DNA from: Gracilibacillus orientalis
GTDB lineage: Bacteria; Bacillota; Bacilli; Bacillales; Amphibacillaceae
Length of the DNA: 64,000 nt
NCBI RefSeq assembly: GCF_900114645.1
Contig: NZ_FOTR01000004.1
Span: 1 to 64,000 of the forward strand
Direction of reading: 5' to 3'
Below are positions 10,149 to 21,261 of the stretch, one piece after another. The notes below the pieces were generated by a model. It made no database searches. It saw nothing but the letters and a program-made list of their open reading frames with translations, and was not told the origin of the DNA. How positions within the stretch are numbered: the stretch's first letter is position 1; each line of letters starts with the position of its first letter. Made by a program: the position numbers and the translations under genes.

Positions 10149-11900
10149 ATGCGTACTTTAGCAGGCAGTTTACGTAAAGAGCACGTCAATCAAGAAGTTA
10201 CACTAAAAGGTTGGGTACAAAAACGTCGTGATCTTGGCGAAATCATTTTCATTGATTTACGTGATCGTTCAGGTGTTGTTCAGATCGTTTTCAATGCAGA
10301 AAACAGTAAAGAAACACATGCAATTGGCGATAGTGTCCGTAGTGAATATGTAATTGAAGTGAAAGGGAAAGTAGTGGAAAGAGATGGGGAGACGGTTAAT
10401 CCAAAAATTGACACAGGCGATATTGAGATAATTGTAAGTGACATCAATGTGTTAAATGAAGCAAAAACACCTCCATTTACGTTAACAGATGACATCGATA
10501 TATCTGAAGAAATTCGATTAAAATACCGTTATTTAGATCTACGTCGTGAGGTAATGCAGGAAACATTCAAATTACGTCATCAAGCAACACAATCGATTCG
10601 CGGGTTTCTAAACAACGAAGCTTTTTTAGAAATGGAAACACCAATGTTAACAAAAAGTACCCCAGAAGGTGCACGTGACTATTTAGTACCAAGTCGTGTT
10701 CATGAAGGTTACTTTTATGCATTACCACAATCACCACAATTATTTAAACAATTATTGATGGTAGCAGGTTTTGAAAAATATTATCAATTTGCTCGTTGTT
10801 TCCGTGATGAAGATTTACGTGCGGATCGTCAACCGGAATTCACTCAAATTGATATCGAAACATCATTCATGTCTATGGATGATATCTTAGAAATGACTGA
10901 GCGCATGATGAAAAAAGTAATGAAAGATGTCAAAGGCTTAGACATCGAAACGCCATTTCATCGTATGCCATACGATGAAGCAATGGAACGTTTTGGTTCA
11001 GATAAACCAGATGTGCGTTTTGACATGGAATTAGTCAATCTTTCTGAAATAGTAAAAGAGTCTGGCTTTAAAGTGTTCCGCCAGGCGGTTGAAAATGGTG
11101 GAAAAGTAAGTGCCATTAACTTAAAAGGCAAGGCAGACGATTACTCCCGTAAAGATCTGGACAATATGACAGACTTTGCAAAAATCTATGGTGCAAAAGG
11201 TTTAGCTTGGTTGAAAGTAGAGGAAGAGGCTTTAGTGGGGCCTATTGCGAAATTTTTCTCTGAAGAAGAACAAGCACAATTCCGCAGCATGCTAGATGCC
11301 AATGCAGGGGACCTTCTTTTCTTTGTAGCTGATAAAAAACAAGTCGTATTTGATACGTTAGGTGCATTACGTATGAAATTGGCAAAAGATCATGATTTGA
11401 TAGATGAAAGCAAGTTTGCATTCTTGTGGATCACAAACTGGCCATTATTAGAATATGATGAAGAAGAAGGGCGCTATCATGCAGCCCACCATCCGTTCAC
11501 TATGCCTTTTGAGGCTGATTTTGATAAATTGGACACTAATCCTGGAGAAGTTCGTGCACAAGCGTATGACTTAGTGTTGAATGGATATGAATTAGGTGGA
11601 GGCTCACTTCGTATTTATCAACGCGAAATGCAAAACCAAATGTTTGAAAAACTTGGATTCACGAAAGAAGAAGCAGAATCTCAATTTGGTTTCTTACTGG
11701 AGGCATTAGAATATGGTGCTCCACCACACGGTGGTATTGCTCTCGGGTTTGATCGTTTTATCATGTTACTTGCAGGTCGTACGAATTTACGTGATACTAT
11801 CTTATTCCCGAAAACAGCATCAGCGTCAGATCCTATGACAGATGCACCAAGTTCTGTTAGTACTAAGCAGTTAAATGAACTGCATTTAAAATTAAAATAA
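10149..11900 (+). CDS. aspS: aspartyl-tRNA synthetase
   Basis: Class IIb synthetase. The N-terminal OB-fold anticodon domain covers about residues 1-110 ([22 protein letters not shown]). The catalytic core carries motif 2 ([20 protein letters not shown]), the GAD insertion domain lies about 300-410, and motif 3 is [15 protein letters not shown]. At 583 residues it is the bacterial full-length type. It probably also charges tRNA-Asn if GatCAB is present, which cannot be seen here. It is co-transcribed with hisS. Confidence 0.97.
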   Translation: MRTLAGSLRKEHVNQEVTLKGWVQKRRDLGEIIFIDLRDRSGVVQIVFNAENSKETHAIGDSVRSEYVIEVKGKVVERDGETVNPKIDTGDIEIIVSDINVLNEAKTPPFTLTDDIDISEEIRLKYRYLDLRREVMQETFKLRHQATQSIRGFLNNEAFLEMETPMLTKSTPEGARDYLVPSRVHEGYFYALPQSPQLFKQLLMVAGFEKYYQFARCFRDEDLRADRQPEFTQIDIETSFMSMDDILEMTERMMKKVMKDVKGLDIETPFHRMPYDEAMERFGSDKPDVRFDMELVNLSEIVKESGFKVFRQAVENGGKVSAINLKGKADDYSRKDLDNMTDFAKIYGAKGLAWLKVEEEALVGPIAKFFSEEEQAQFRSMLDANAGDLLFFVADKKQVVFDTLGALRMKLAKDHDLIDESKFAFLWITNWPLLEYDEEEGRYHAAHHPFTMPFEADFDKLDTNPGEVRAQAYDLVLNGYELGGGSLRIYQREMQNQMFEKLGFTKEEAESQFGFLLEALEYGAPPHGGIALGFDRFIMLLAGRTNLRDTILFPKTASASDPMTDAPSSVSTKQLNELHLKLK

Positions 11901-11988
11901 CTGTAATGAAATGATTAAGATATTGTAAAGAAATATCCTTGAATTTCAAAATTCGATATGCTATTATTTATTTAAGATAAAAAATAAA

Positions 11989-12182
11989 AAATCCTGATGT
12001 GTTCGTCAGATTATTGAGTTTTGACCGAACACCAATAACTTCGGGAGCTTGGAGTTCTTATATGGCGTGCATGCCGCTTTACTTATTAGGAATGGCGGAA
12101 GCATGAAGTATAGGACAGGGCACCCACCTGCTAGGAGCGGGATCAAAACTTCATCACGAATGACGGCACGATTGGGATTATT
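11989..12182 (+). ncRNA. ssrS: 6S RNA
   Basis: A non-coding stretch of about 190 bases in the position of bsrA (6S-1 RNA) next to aspS in B. subtilis. The ends pair: AATCCTGATGTG...CGTCA at the 5' side with TGACGGCACGATTGGGATT at the 3' side. A purine-rich apical region and a large internal bubble region (TTTTGACCGAACACC ... GGGATCAAAACT) lie between. 6S RNA mimics an open promoter and sequesters sigma-A RNA polymerase. The call rests on position and closing-stem structure; exact ends are estimated. Confidence 0.85.
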
Positions 12183-12194
12183 TAATTAAATTAC

Positions 12195-12224
12195 AAGGTA
12201 CATCATTTTATGATGTACCTTTTC
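12195..12224 (+). terminator. intrinsic terminator downstream of 6S RNA
   Basis: An 11-bp stem (AAGGTACATCA/TGATGTACCTT) with a TTTTA loop and following T-run. It may end 6S precursor or aspS read-through transcripts. Confidence 0.8.
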
Positions 12225-12359
12225 TATTTGATTTTTGAAGGATAGAAGCCTCAAAACTATAAGGGGAATGTTTATTTGAAGAACAACAAACCGATCCGAA
12301 AAAGTGTCTATGAGAACGATCCCTCTAATAGATATGAGTCTATAGTTCAATCCATTAAT

Positions 12360-12391
12360 AAAGACAGCTTCTTATTAAGTAAGCTGTCTTT
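12360..12391 (-). terminator. terminator of rsfA-like/rarA unit
   Basis: An 11-bp stem AAAGACAGCTT/AAGCTGTCTTT directly downstream of the minus-strand rsfA-like stop, with T-rich sequence on the minus strand. Confidence 0.7.
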
Positions 12392-12397
12392 GCTTAT

Positions 12398-13129
12398 TTA
12401 TTTTGCTACTTGTTCTAAATTACCATTTTTATCCATTCGGAATTTTGGAATAGGTTGTGATTCCTCTTCTTCAAACACTACCATCTTTCTAGCACGCTCA
12501 ACGATTTGCATAAAGGCTTGATAGTCTTCTTTCATCGTCTGTAATTCCTTTTCTAATTTTTTAGCTCTTTTGTGTTCCTTTTCTAATTGGTTTTGCAGTT
12601 GCTCATTTTCTTGTACTAGCTTTTGATTACTGACTTTTGAAGATTGTGCTAGTTTTTGCTCTTTCTTTAGATACTGCAAATATCGAATGACTTGATCAAG
12701 ATCTATACTGTATTCTTCCTGATATGTCTCGGAAGCAGGATTAGTTTGAATCTGGGGTTGAGTTTGAGTCTGTTCACGATTAGAATTCCAATTCAACATT
12801 GAATATACTTCTTCTTCAATCGTTCTATTTGTCTCATTTTCTGGTTGACTAGTTTGTACAGTAGGTGGTGTATAAACATTATTTTGATTTGCCAATGCTC
12901 TTTTCCTATCTTTTCGTTGTTTCTTCGCAATTTGCACTGCTTGATCATAGTTTTGTCGCACTTCGGCATTCCATCTGAATCCACAGGCAGCTGAAGTGCG
13001 GTTTAATTTATCGCCTACTTCATCAAAAGCTTTTAATTGCGTACCCCCTTCCCGGATATGTCTTAATACTGTTTCTGCTAATAATAGGTCATCTTCATGT
13101 GACCATGCATCTTGACGAACTTTCGACAT
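12398..13129 (-). CDS. RsfA/YlbO-family prespore transcriptional regulator
   Basis: A 243-residue protein with an N-terminal Myb/SANT-like DNA-binding region. Its pattern (WSHEDDLLLAETVLRHIREGG ... GDKLNRTSAACGFRWN, about residues 9-55) is the RsfA family signature. A Gln-rich linker and a long C-terminal coiled coil (about 150-220) follow. RsfA in B. subtilis modulates sigma-F-dependent prespore genes. Whether this is RsfA itself or the YlbO paralogue cannot be settled. It sits downstream of rarA where B. subtilis has tcdA/yrvM. The SD (AAGGAG) is good. Confidence 0.75.
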   Translation of the reverse strand: MSKVRQDAWSHEDDLLLAETVLRHIREGGTQLKAFDEVGDKLNRTSAACGFRWNAEVRQNYDQAVQIAKKQRKDRKRALANQNNVYTPPTVQTSQPENETNRTIEEEVYSMLNWNSNREQTQTQPQIQTNPASETYQEEYSIDLDQVIRYLQYLKKEQKLAQSSKVSNQKLVQENEQLQNQLEKEHKRAKKLEKELQTMKEDYQAFMQIVERARKMVVFEEEESQPIPKFRMDKNGNLEQVAK

Positions 13130-13237
13130 GTATGTTCACTCCTTGTTTGATTCTGTCATTTTTTTTTAATAGATTGATAATCGTACGAATAGATTAACTT
13201 ATTTGCTATTCTGACCAGAAAAGGAGTGAGTTAAACA

Positions 13238-14500
13238 CTATTTTTTCAACTTTTGATATATTTGTTGTAAATTTTTTTCAAACTTACCGGTATTCTTAGG
13301 ATGATAGTATTGTTTGTGCTTGATTTTGTCAGGTAAATATTGCTGTTTTACCCAACCACTGTCAAAGGCATGTGGATATTTATAATCCATTCCACGGCCA
13401 AGAGCTGCGGCTCCTTTATAATGGGCATCTTTTAAGTGGGCAGGTATTTCTCCTGTATCAACACTACGAATATCAGCTAGCGCCGCGTCCAGTGCCGAGT
13501 AAGCACTGTTTGACTTTGGGGATAAACATAACTCGACAATGGCCACTGATAAAGGAATACGCGCCTCAGGAAAGCCGACCCGCTCAGCAGTCTCTATTGC
13601 AGCTAAAGCTCTTGGACCAGCATGAGGATTCGCAAGTCCGATGTCTTCATATGCACAAACCAGCATTCTCCGGGATATACTTTCTAAGTCACCAGCTTCA
13701 ATTAATCGCCCTAAATAGTGTAATGCGGCATCAACATCACTGCCGCGAATTGACTTTTGAAAAGCAGATAATACGTCATAATGGGCATCTCCGCCTTTGT
13801 CATGGGAGAAACTCTTTTTTTGCATACATGCTTCAGCATTTGCTAAATCTATCACGATCTTATCATCGTCACCAGGCGTAGAGTAGGCAGCTAGTTCGAG
13901 TCCGTTTAAGGCAGCACGTAAATCACCATTACAGGCGTTGGCAAAATGTTCTTTTGCTTCTATATCGACTGCTAACGGCAATTCGCCTAAACCATGTTCT
14001 TCGTCAGCAATTGCACGATCCAACGCTTCAACGATATCAGATGGTTCCAGTCGATATAGTTCAAAAATATGTAAACGGCTACGAATTGCTGGATTGATGG
14101 AATGATAAGGATTTGCTGTTGTACAGCCAATTAATGTGATTAAATTCGATTCAACATGTGGTAAAAGAAAGTCTTGTTTAGCTTTATCAAGTCGGTGCAC
14201 CTCATCTAATATGACTACAAGTTGACCTGACATTTTTGCTTCTTCTACAGCTATTTGCATATCCTTTTTTCTATCGGTTGCAGCATTCAACAGTTTATAG
14301 CGAATGTCTAAACTATTGGCAATTCCGATCGCCATTGAAGTTTTCCCTGTACCAGGTGGTCCGTAACATACCATGGAATGAAGACGGTTTGCATCAACCA
14401 TTCTTTTGATCATATGTCCTTCCCCGACTAAATGTTGTTGACCGATTACTTCATCTATATTTTTTGGTCTCATTCGAAAAGCAAGTGGTTGATTCGCCAT
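13238..14500 (-). CDS. rarA: replication-associated recombination protein A (RarA/MgsA)
   Basis: AAA+ ATPase acting at stalled replication forks with SSB. Walker A GPPGTGKT is at residues 47-54 and Walker B ILDEVHR at about 97-103. The RarA-specific C-terminal tetramerisation region contains FPEARIPLS and the HKQYYHPKNTG tail. The 420 residues match B. subtilis YrvN. It lies divergent from cymR, as is conserved. Confidence 0.95.
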   Translation of the reverse strand: MANQPLAFRMRPKNIDEVIGQQHLVGEGHMIKRMVDANRLHSMVCYGPPGTGKTSMAIGIANSLDIRYKLLNAATDRKKDMQIAVEEAKMSGQLVVILDEVHRLDKAKQDFLLPHVESNLITLIGCTTANPYHSINPAIRSRLHIFELYRLEPSDIVEALDRAIADEEHGLGELPLAVDIEAKEHFANACNGDLRAALNGLELAAYSTPGDDDKIVIDLANAEACMQKKSFSHDKGGDAHYDVLSAFQKSIRGSDVDAALHYLGRLIEAGDLESISRRMLVCAYEDIGLANPHAGPRALAAIETAERVGFPEARIPLSVAIVELCLSPKSNSAYSALDAALADIRSVDTGEIPAHLKDAHYKGAAALGRGMDYKYPHAFDSGWVKQQYLPDKIKHKQYYHPKNTGKFEKNLQQIYQKLKK

Positions 14501-14703
14501 TGTATCATCCTTTCTATCATATCTAGAGCAAGCAACTTGACATTTTTTTTTGGCTTTCTTAATATAGGCAAGTATGTAATGATAAGAAAAACTTGCCTTA
14601 TCGCCTTAGCTTGGCTTAGTTTTTTTACACTATAATTAATTTATATACATGCTTATATGCAAGTTACCAGCTTAGAATTGTTCTGCAATTATTATATCAT
14701 TCA

Positions 14704-14712
14704 TGCTATAAT
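14704..14712 (+). promoter_or_regulatory. extended -10 promoter for cymR-iscS-mnmA
   Basis: TGCTATAAT is a perfect extended -10. The -35 region is poor, which extended -10 promoters tolerate. The 271-base rarA-cymR gap also holds a small AGGCAAGT/ACTTGCCT inverted repeat at 14566-14598. Confidence 0.5.
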
Positions 14713-14771
14713 AACAACTAATGACGAACATTGTATACAGATATTTCAAAGGGGAAAAATGAGGTGTAACC

Positions 14772-15191
14772 ATGAAGATATCGACTAAAGGGAGATACGG
14801 ACTTACGATTATGATCGAATTGGCAAAAAATAACGGCAATGGTCCGATGTCGTTAAAAAGTATAGCCAAAGAAAATAATTTATCAGAACACTATTTAGAA
14901 CAGTTAGTTGCTCCGTTGAGAAATGCGAGCTTAGTGAAAAGTGTTCGTGGTGCATATGGCGGTTATATACTGGCAAAAGAACCAAATGAGATTACAGCTG
15001 GTGATATTATCAGAATTTTAGAAGGACCAATCACGCCAGTTGAGGGAATAGAAGAAGAAGAGCCAGCCAAACAAGAGCTTTGGATCAGAATTCGTGATGC
15101 TGTTAAAGATGTACTCGATACCACCACATTAGAGGATTTGGCCACTTACGGGGAAAAAGGCGTACAGGATCCTTATATGTTCTACATTTAA
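14772..15191 (+). CDS. cymR: Rrf2-family cysteine-metabolism repressor CymR
   Basis: A 139-residue winged-helix repressor (MKISTKGRYGLTIMIELA start, recognition helix around NLSEHYLEQL). It lacks the three-Cys iron-sulfur cluster motif of IscR, as CymR does. In B. subtilis CymR works with CysK to repress cysteine uptake and synthesis genes. It lies just upstream of the cysteine desulfurase iscS and mnmA, as in Bacillus, which strongly supports the assignment. Confidence 0.92.
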   Translation: MKISTKGRYGLTIMIELAKNNGNGPMSLKSIAKENNLSEHYLEQLVAPLRNASLVKSVRGAYGGYILAKEPNEITAGDIIRILEGPITPVEGIEEEEPAKQELWIRIRDAVKDVLDTTTLEDLATYGEKGVQDPYMFYI

Positions 15192-15209
15192 AGAAAAGAG
15201 TTGAAAGTG

Positions 15210-17475
<2,266 letters not shown>

Positions 17476-17480
17476 TTTAG

Positions 17481-17516
17481 AGGGACAGCATGCTTACGTG
17501 CTGTCCCCTTTCTCTT
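17481..17516 (+). terminator. intrinsic terminator after mnmA
   Basis: GGGACAGCATG pairs with CGTGCTGTCCC around a 4-base loop, followed by CTTTCTCTT; the T-run is imperfect. Confidence 0.7.
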
Positions 17517-17539
17517 AAAAGAAGGATAAAAGCAGAACA

Positions 17540-17615
17540 AATCGCAACAAAGTGTCTATCATAAGCCTGATGAAGGACAAGAAATGAGTAAATCACAAAA
17601 GAGTGTCCATCATAA
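17540..17615 (+). repeat. imperfect direct repeat upstream of yrrB-like gene
   Basis: Two copies of about 26 bases, containing GTGTCTATCATAA and GTGTCCATCATAA, start about 50 bases apart in the mnmA-yrrB gap. Possible operator sites or a small duplication; function unknown. Confidence 0.4.
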
Positions 17616-17651
17616 ACTAATCACATTATATAACCAATCATTAGACTGTGC

Positions 17652-17681
17652 TTGCACGTCAATTCACAATTGAGCTAAAAT
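17652..17681 (+). promoter_or_regulatory. candidate promoter for yrrB-recD2
   Basis: TTGCAC, 18-base spacer, TAAAAT, about 20 bases before the start codon. Confidence 0.4.
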
Positions 17682-17700
17682 AACAACAGGAGGTTTTAAC

Positions 17701-18363
17701 ATGACAGAAATTGATCAAGGGATTCAGTATATGAAAGAGGGTAAGCTGGAAGAGGCAGCACAATATTTTACAGATGAGATTGAAAAAAATCCGCAAGATC
17801 CCGTTCATTATATAAACTTTGGCAATCTACTTTTACATATGAAAGATTATGAGCGAGCTGAACGATTTTACCAAAAGGCAACAGAGCTGGATGATAATGC
17901 AGCGACAGCCTACTATGGTTTGGGTAATTGTCATTTTGAACAGGAAAATTTCGAATCGGCAAAGGAACCATTCGAGAAAGCAATTAGTCTGGGCTTGGAA
18001 GAAGCGGATCCGTATTTTATGTTAGGAATGACGTTTTTATACGATGAGCAATTTAAATTATCACTCCCTTATTTGCAACGGGCAAGTGAGTTAAGTCCAG
18101 AAGATGTCGATGTTCAGTTTCAGTATGGATTGGCACTAGCACAAACACAACAATTAGACTATGCTAAATCTACTTTTAACAAAGTACTTGCATTGCAAAA
18201 AGAACATAGTGATGCTCATTATAATTTAGGCGTTATCGCGTTGTATGACGAAAACATTGAACAGGCATTGGAACATTTTAATCAAGCACTTGAAATTCAA
18301 CCTGAGCATCTGTTAGCTGATAATGGTAAAAAGCAAATTGAAAAAATGCTCGAAGAAGAGTAA
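17701..18363 (+). CDS. tetratricopeptide-repeat protein (YrrB-like)
   Basis: A 220-residue cytoplasmic protein made of about six consecutive TPR units (for example PVHYINFGNLLLHMKDYERA and AHYNLGVIALYDENIEQA), with no signal peptide or other domain. B. subtilis YrrB occupies the same place between mnmA and recD2; its TPR superhelix is thought to mediate protein interactions. Partners are unknown. The SD GGAGG is strong, and recD2 begins 18 bases downstream, so they are one unit. Confidence 0.88.
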   Translation: MTEIDQGIQYMKEGKLEEAAQYFTDEIEKNPQDPVHYINFGNLLLHMKDYERAERFYQKATELDDNAATAYYGLGNCHFEQENFESAKEPFEKAISLGLEEADPYFMLGMTFLYDEQFKLSLPYLQRASELSPEDVDVQFQYGLALAQTQQLDYAKSTFNKVLALQKEHSDAHYNLGVIALYDENIEQALEHFNQALEIQPEHLLADNGKKQIEKMLEEE

Positions 18364-18381
18364 GGATTGGAGGTCTTTGTA

Positions 18382-20757
18382 ATGGAGAATAGCCAAACAG
18401 TGGAACAAAAGAATTTCATAAAAGGCGAAATGATTCATACTATTTTTGAAAATAAAGACGAGCATTTTTCCATTGCAAAGATCAAAGTACTCGAAACTAA
18501 TCAGCAACTTGATGAAACCGAAGTTGTTGTGAAAGGGTACTTCCGGCGCTTAGATCCTGGCGAGACATACGAATTTTATGGACGAGTTGTCGAACATAAA
18601 CGCTTTGGTCGCCAATTCCAAGTCGAAAGCTACCAACGTTTTCTGCCTGAATCGAAAGAAGGCGTTATTGCCTATTTATCAAGTGATTTATTTCCTGGTA
18701 TCGGTAAAAAAACAGCGGAACGAATTGTAAATACTCTAGGAGAAACAGCATTATCTAAGATTCTGAATGATCAATCCGTTCTGGCCCAGGTAAAAGGATT
18801 AGCTAAAGACAAACAAGAAAAAGTCTATCAAATACTCCATGAAAATCAAGGTTTTGAGCATATTGTGATTGCATTGTCGAAATACGGTTTTGGTCTTAAG
18901 ATGGCCCAAAAAATGTATACGGCTTTTAAAGAAAATACGTTAGATACGTTGCAAACAAATCCATATGCTTTCGTTTTCGATGTAGATGGATTTGGTTTCT
19001 TACGAGCAGATCAAATGGCAAAAGAAAATAATATTCCGATCGATCATCCTACGAGAATACAAGCGTCCTGTATTTATATTTTGCAAAACAGTATTCAGGC
19101 TGGCCATGTTTATCTACCAATCGATCGGTTGTTATATGAGATGGATCAGTTATTGGACGGTGAAGCAAATCAGATCGATATTGACAAAATGACTGCTCAG
19201 ATTGTCGATTTAAATAAAGAAAAACAAATCATCGTTACTGACAAAAAAGTATATCTACCATCTCTATATTACTCGGAAACAGGTTTTTGTGCCCAAATTA
19301 AACGGATTGCTGACAAAAAGGTCGAACGAGTATTTACTGATGCCGAACTGTTAAAAATTGTAGGTGCTATTGAGGAAGAAGAAATTTTAAGTTATGGAAA
19401 AGAACAATATCAAGCATTGGAGACAGCCTTATCAGAGAAGTTTTTCATCTTAACAGGTGGTCCAGGTACAGGGAAGACAACAGTTATAAAAGGAATTATC
19501 AATTCTTATGCAGAGATTAATGACTTTTCGTTAGATAAAGATGATTATAAAGATGACGAAGAGTATCCGTTTGTATTAACTGCACCAACTGGGCGTGCGG
19601 CAAAAAGGATGAAAGAATCAACAGGAATTGACAGTGTTACTATTCACCGCTTATTAGGCTGGGATGGTAATGAAACTTTTGATAAAGATGAGAATAATAA
19701 ACTAGAAGGGAAAATTCTTGTTATTGACGAATTTTCTATGGTTGATATTTGGCTTGCATATCAGTTGTTTCGCGCAATTCCGGATGACATGCAAGTTGTG
19801 ATTGTAGGAGATGAAGACCAACTTCCATCTGTCGGACCAGGTCAGGTACTTGCAGATTTATTGAAAAGTGATGTTGTTTCATCCGTCTCACTTAAGGAAG
19901 TCTACCGCCAAAAAGAGGGCTCCAAAATTATTCAGCTTGCTCATGAAATTAAAAATCATAACGTACAGCCAGACAGCTTAGCAAAGGCTAATGATTTTAA
20001 TTTTCTGACTTGCCCGGATTACCAGGCTGTCGATATTGTGACACAGGTAGTGAAAAAAGCTCACGACAAAGGTGTGGACCTAAGGCAAATCCAGGTATTA
20101 GCGCCGATGTACCGATCGAAAGTTGGTATACACCGTTTAAATGAAGAGCTACAAGCAGTGGTCAACCCGCCACAACAAGGTAGAAGAGAAATGCGCTTTG
20201 GAGATATCGTTTTCCGAAAAGGAGACAAGGTGATCCAGCTTGTTAATCAACCTGAAGATGGTGTATTCAATGGGGATATTGGTGAAGTTGTCGCCATTTT
20301 TGAAAAAGACGAGAATGTGGACCAAGAAGAACAGGTTGTCGTCAGCTTTGATGAAAAAGAAATAGCCTATGCCAAACCAGACTTGTTGAACCTGATGCAT
20401 GCTTACTGTACATCGATTCATAAGTCACAGGGCAGTGAGTTTCAAATTGTTATCTTACCAATTATCTCAGGATATAACCGGATGCTCCGCAAAAACTTGA
20501 TATATACAGCAATCACTCGTGCCAAACAATCGCTTGTGATATGCGGTGATAAATCAGCATTTTTACGAGGCGTACATACAGAAGATACGAACCAGCGCTA
20601 TACATCGCTCGTTACTTATTTGCATGAATTATTTAATGTGCAAGATAAACCTTCAGAAAGCGAAGGCGAACAGGAATTAACAGCGGATGAACACCTACTT
20701 TCTATTGAAGTAGGACAAGAAGACTTTTCACCGTATGATTTTATGGAGTCAAGCTAG
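18382..20757 (+). CDS. recD2: ATP-dependent RecD-like DNA helicase RecD2
   Basis: SF1B 5'-3' helicase without RecBC partners, linked to replication-fork and mismatch-repair functions in Bacillus. An N-terminal OB/helix-hairpin-helix region (about 1-340) precedes the helicase core. Walker A GGPGTGKT is at 359-366, and VIDEFSMVD and the later helicase motif HKSQGSEF are visible. The start is the ATG at 18382 after GGAGGT, not the TTG at 18367. Length is 791, close to B. subtilis YrrC. Confidence 0.94.
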   Translation: MENSQTVEQKNFIKGEMIHTIFENKDEHFSIAKIKVLETNQQLDETEVVVKGYFRRLDPGETYEFYGRVVEHKRFGRQFQVESYQRFLPESKEGVIAYLSSDLFPGIGKKTAERIVNTLGETALSKILNDQSVLAQVKGLAKDKQEKVYQILHENQGFEHIVIALSKYGFGLKMAQKMYTAFKENTLDTLQTNPYAFVFDVDGFGFLRADQMAKENNIPIDHPTRIQASCIYILQNSIQAGHVYLPIDRLLYEMDQLLDGEANQIDIDKMTAQIVDLNKEKQIIVTDKKVYLPSLYYSETGFCAQIKRIADKKVERVFTDAELLKIVGAIEEEEILSYGKEQYQALETALSEKFFILTGGPGTGKTTVIKGIINSYAEINDFSLDKDDYKDDEEYPFVLTAPTGRAAKRMKESTGIDSVTIHRLLGWDGNETFDKDENNKLEGKILVIDEFSMVDIWLAYQLFRAIPDDMQVVIVGDEDQLPSVGPGQVLADLLKSDVVSSVSLKEVYRQKEGSKIIQLAHEIKNHNVQPDSLAKANDFNFLTCPDYQAVDIVTQVVKKAHDKGVDLRQIQVLAPMYRSKVGIHRLNEELQAVVNPPQQGRREMRFGDIVFRKGDKVIQLVNQPEDGVFNGDIGEVVAIFEKDENVDQEEQVVVSFDEKEIAYAKPDLLNLMHAYCTSIHKSQGSEFQIVILPIISGYNRMLRKNLIYTAITRAKQSLVICGDKSAFLRGVHTEDTNQRYTSLVTYLHELFNVQDKPSESEGEQELTADEHLLSIEVGQEDFSPYDFMESS

Positions 20758-20790
20758 TAATCATGAGGGGCTAGATAAAAGACAAATGTG

Positions 20791-20826
20791 AAGTAGAGAT
20801 CGGTTTAGCGATCTCTGCTTTTTTGC
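20791..20826 (+). terminator. intrinsic terminator after recD2
   Basis: Stem AGTAGAGATCG/CGATCTCTGCT with one G-U pair, then TTTTTT. Confidence 0.85.
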
Positions 20827-21064
20827 GTTACCTACACATCATGATGGGGAGCAGAATTAAATAAGTTTGATGCATATCGTGTCGAAGCATATCAAATGAT
20901 GGAAAGGAAGGTAAGTAATTATGATCAATACATCACTAGGATATGATGAACTATAAGCCTTATTTAACTAAAGTCATCCCAACACAAGCTATTTCTTTGT
21001 AAAATTACATGTATAATTCCCTCCAAAAAGGAAAGGATGAAAAATAAAATGGAAAAGTGAGGGA
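20827..21064 (+). other. recD2-yrzR gap with an SD-preceded 11-codon micro-ORF
   Basis: An AAGGAAGG SD precedes ATG at 20921, which opens a frame of only 11 codons (MINTSLGYDEL, stop 20956). B. subtilis carries very small genes (yrzQ, yrzR) here. This could therefore be a micro-ORF or the start of a decayed yrzQ-like gene. No frameshift-repaired version gives a recognisable protein. Confidence 0.25.
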
Positions 21065-21259
21065 ATGTTAGTGATTTGTCCGAATTGTCGTAGCAAGAAT
21101 ATCGGCGTTATAGGTCCAGAGCAATACTATTGCTGGGATTGCTTCATTGAATTATCTGTCCAAAATAATATGCTGCACTTGCATGAAGTTGAAATGGATG
21201 GATCGTTAAGCTCATTGGATGATTTATTTTCTGATGACGAAAGACGAGTAGAAAAGTAA
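21065..21259 (+). CDS. small zinc-ribbon-like protein (YrzR position)
   Basis: A 64-residue protein with one CPNC pair near the start and a second CWDC pair about 18 residues later (CPNC-x16-CWDC), which can bind one zinc. An acidic tail follows. Function unknown. The GAGGG SD lies too close to the ATG at 21065 and better fits the GTG at 21071, which would shorten the protein by two residues. It is coupled to the downstream permease by a 2-base gap. Confidence 0.65.
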   Translation: MLVICPNCRSKNIGVIGPEQYYCWDCFIELSVQNNMLHLHEVEMDGSLSSLDDLFSDDERRVEK

Positions 21260-21261
21260 CG

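Noticed and set aside
12276-12521. Plus-strand frame with a good SD (AAGGGGA) and TTG start between 6S RNA and the rsfA-like gene
   Set aside because: Reads through the terminator hairpin and then antisense to rsfA-like coding sequence. Only the first 30 codons look protein-like. Kept as unsupported.
13372-13881. 169-codon frame antisense to rarA
   Set aside because: Composition mirrors rarA codons in another frame, there is no SD, and rarA is certain.
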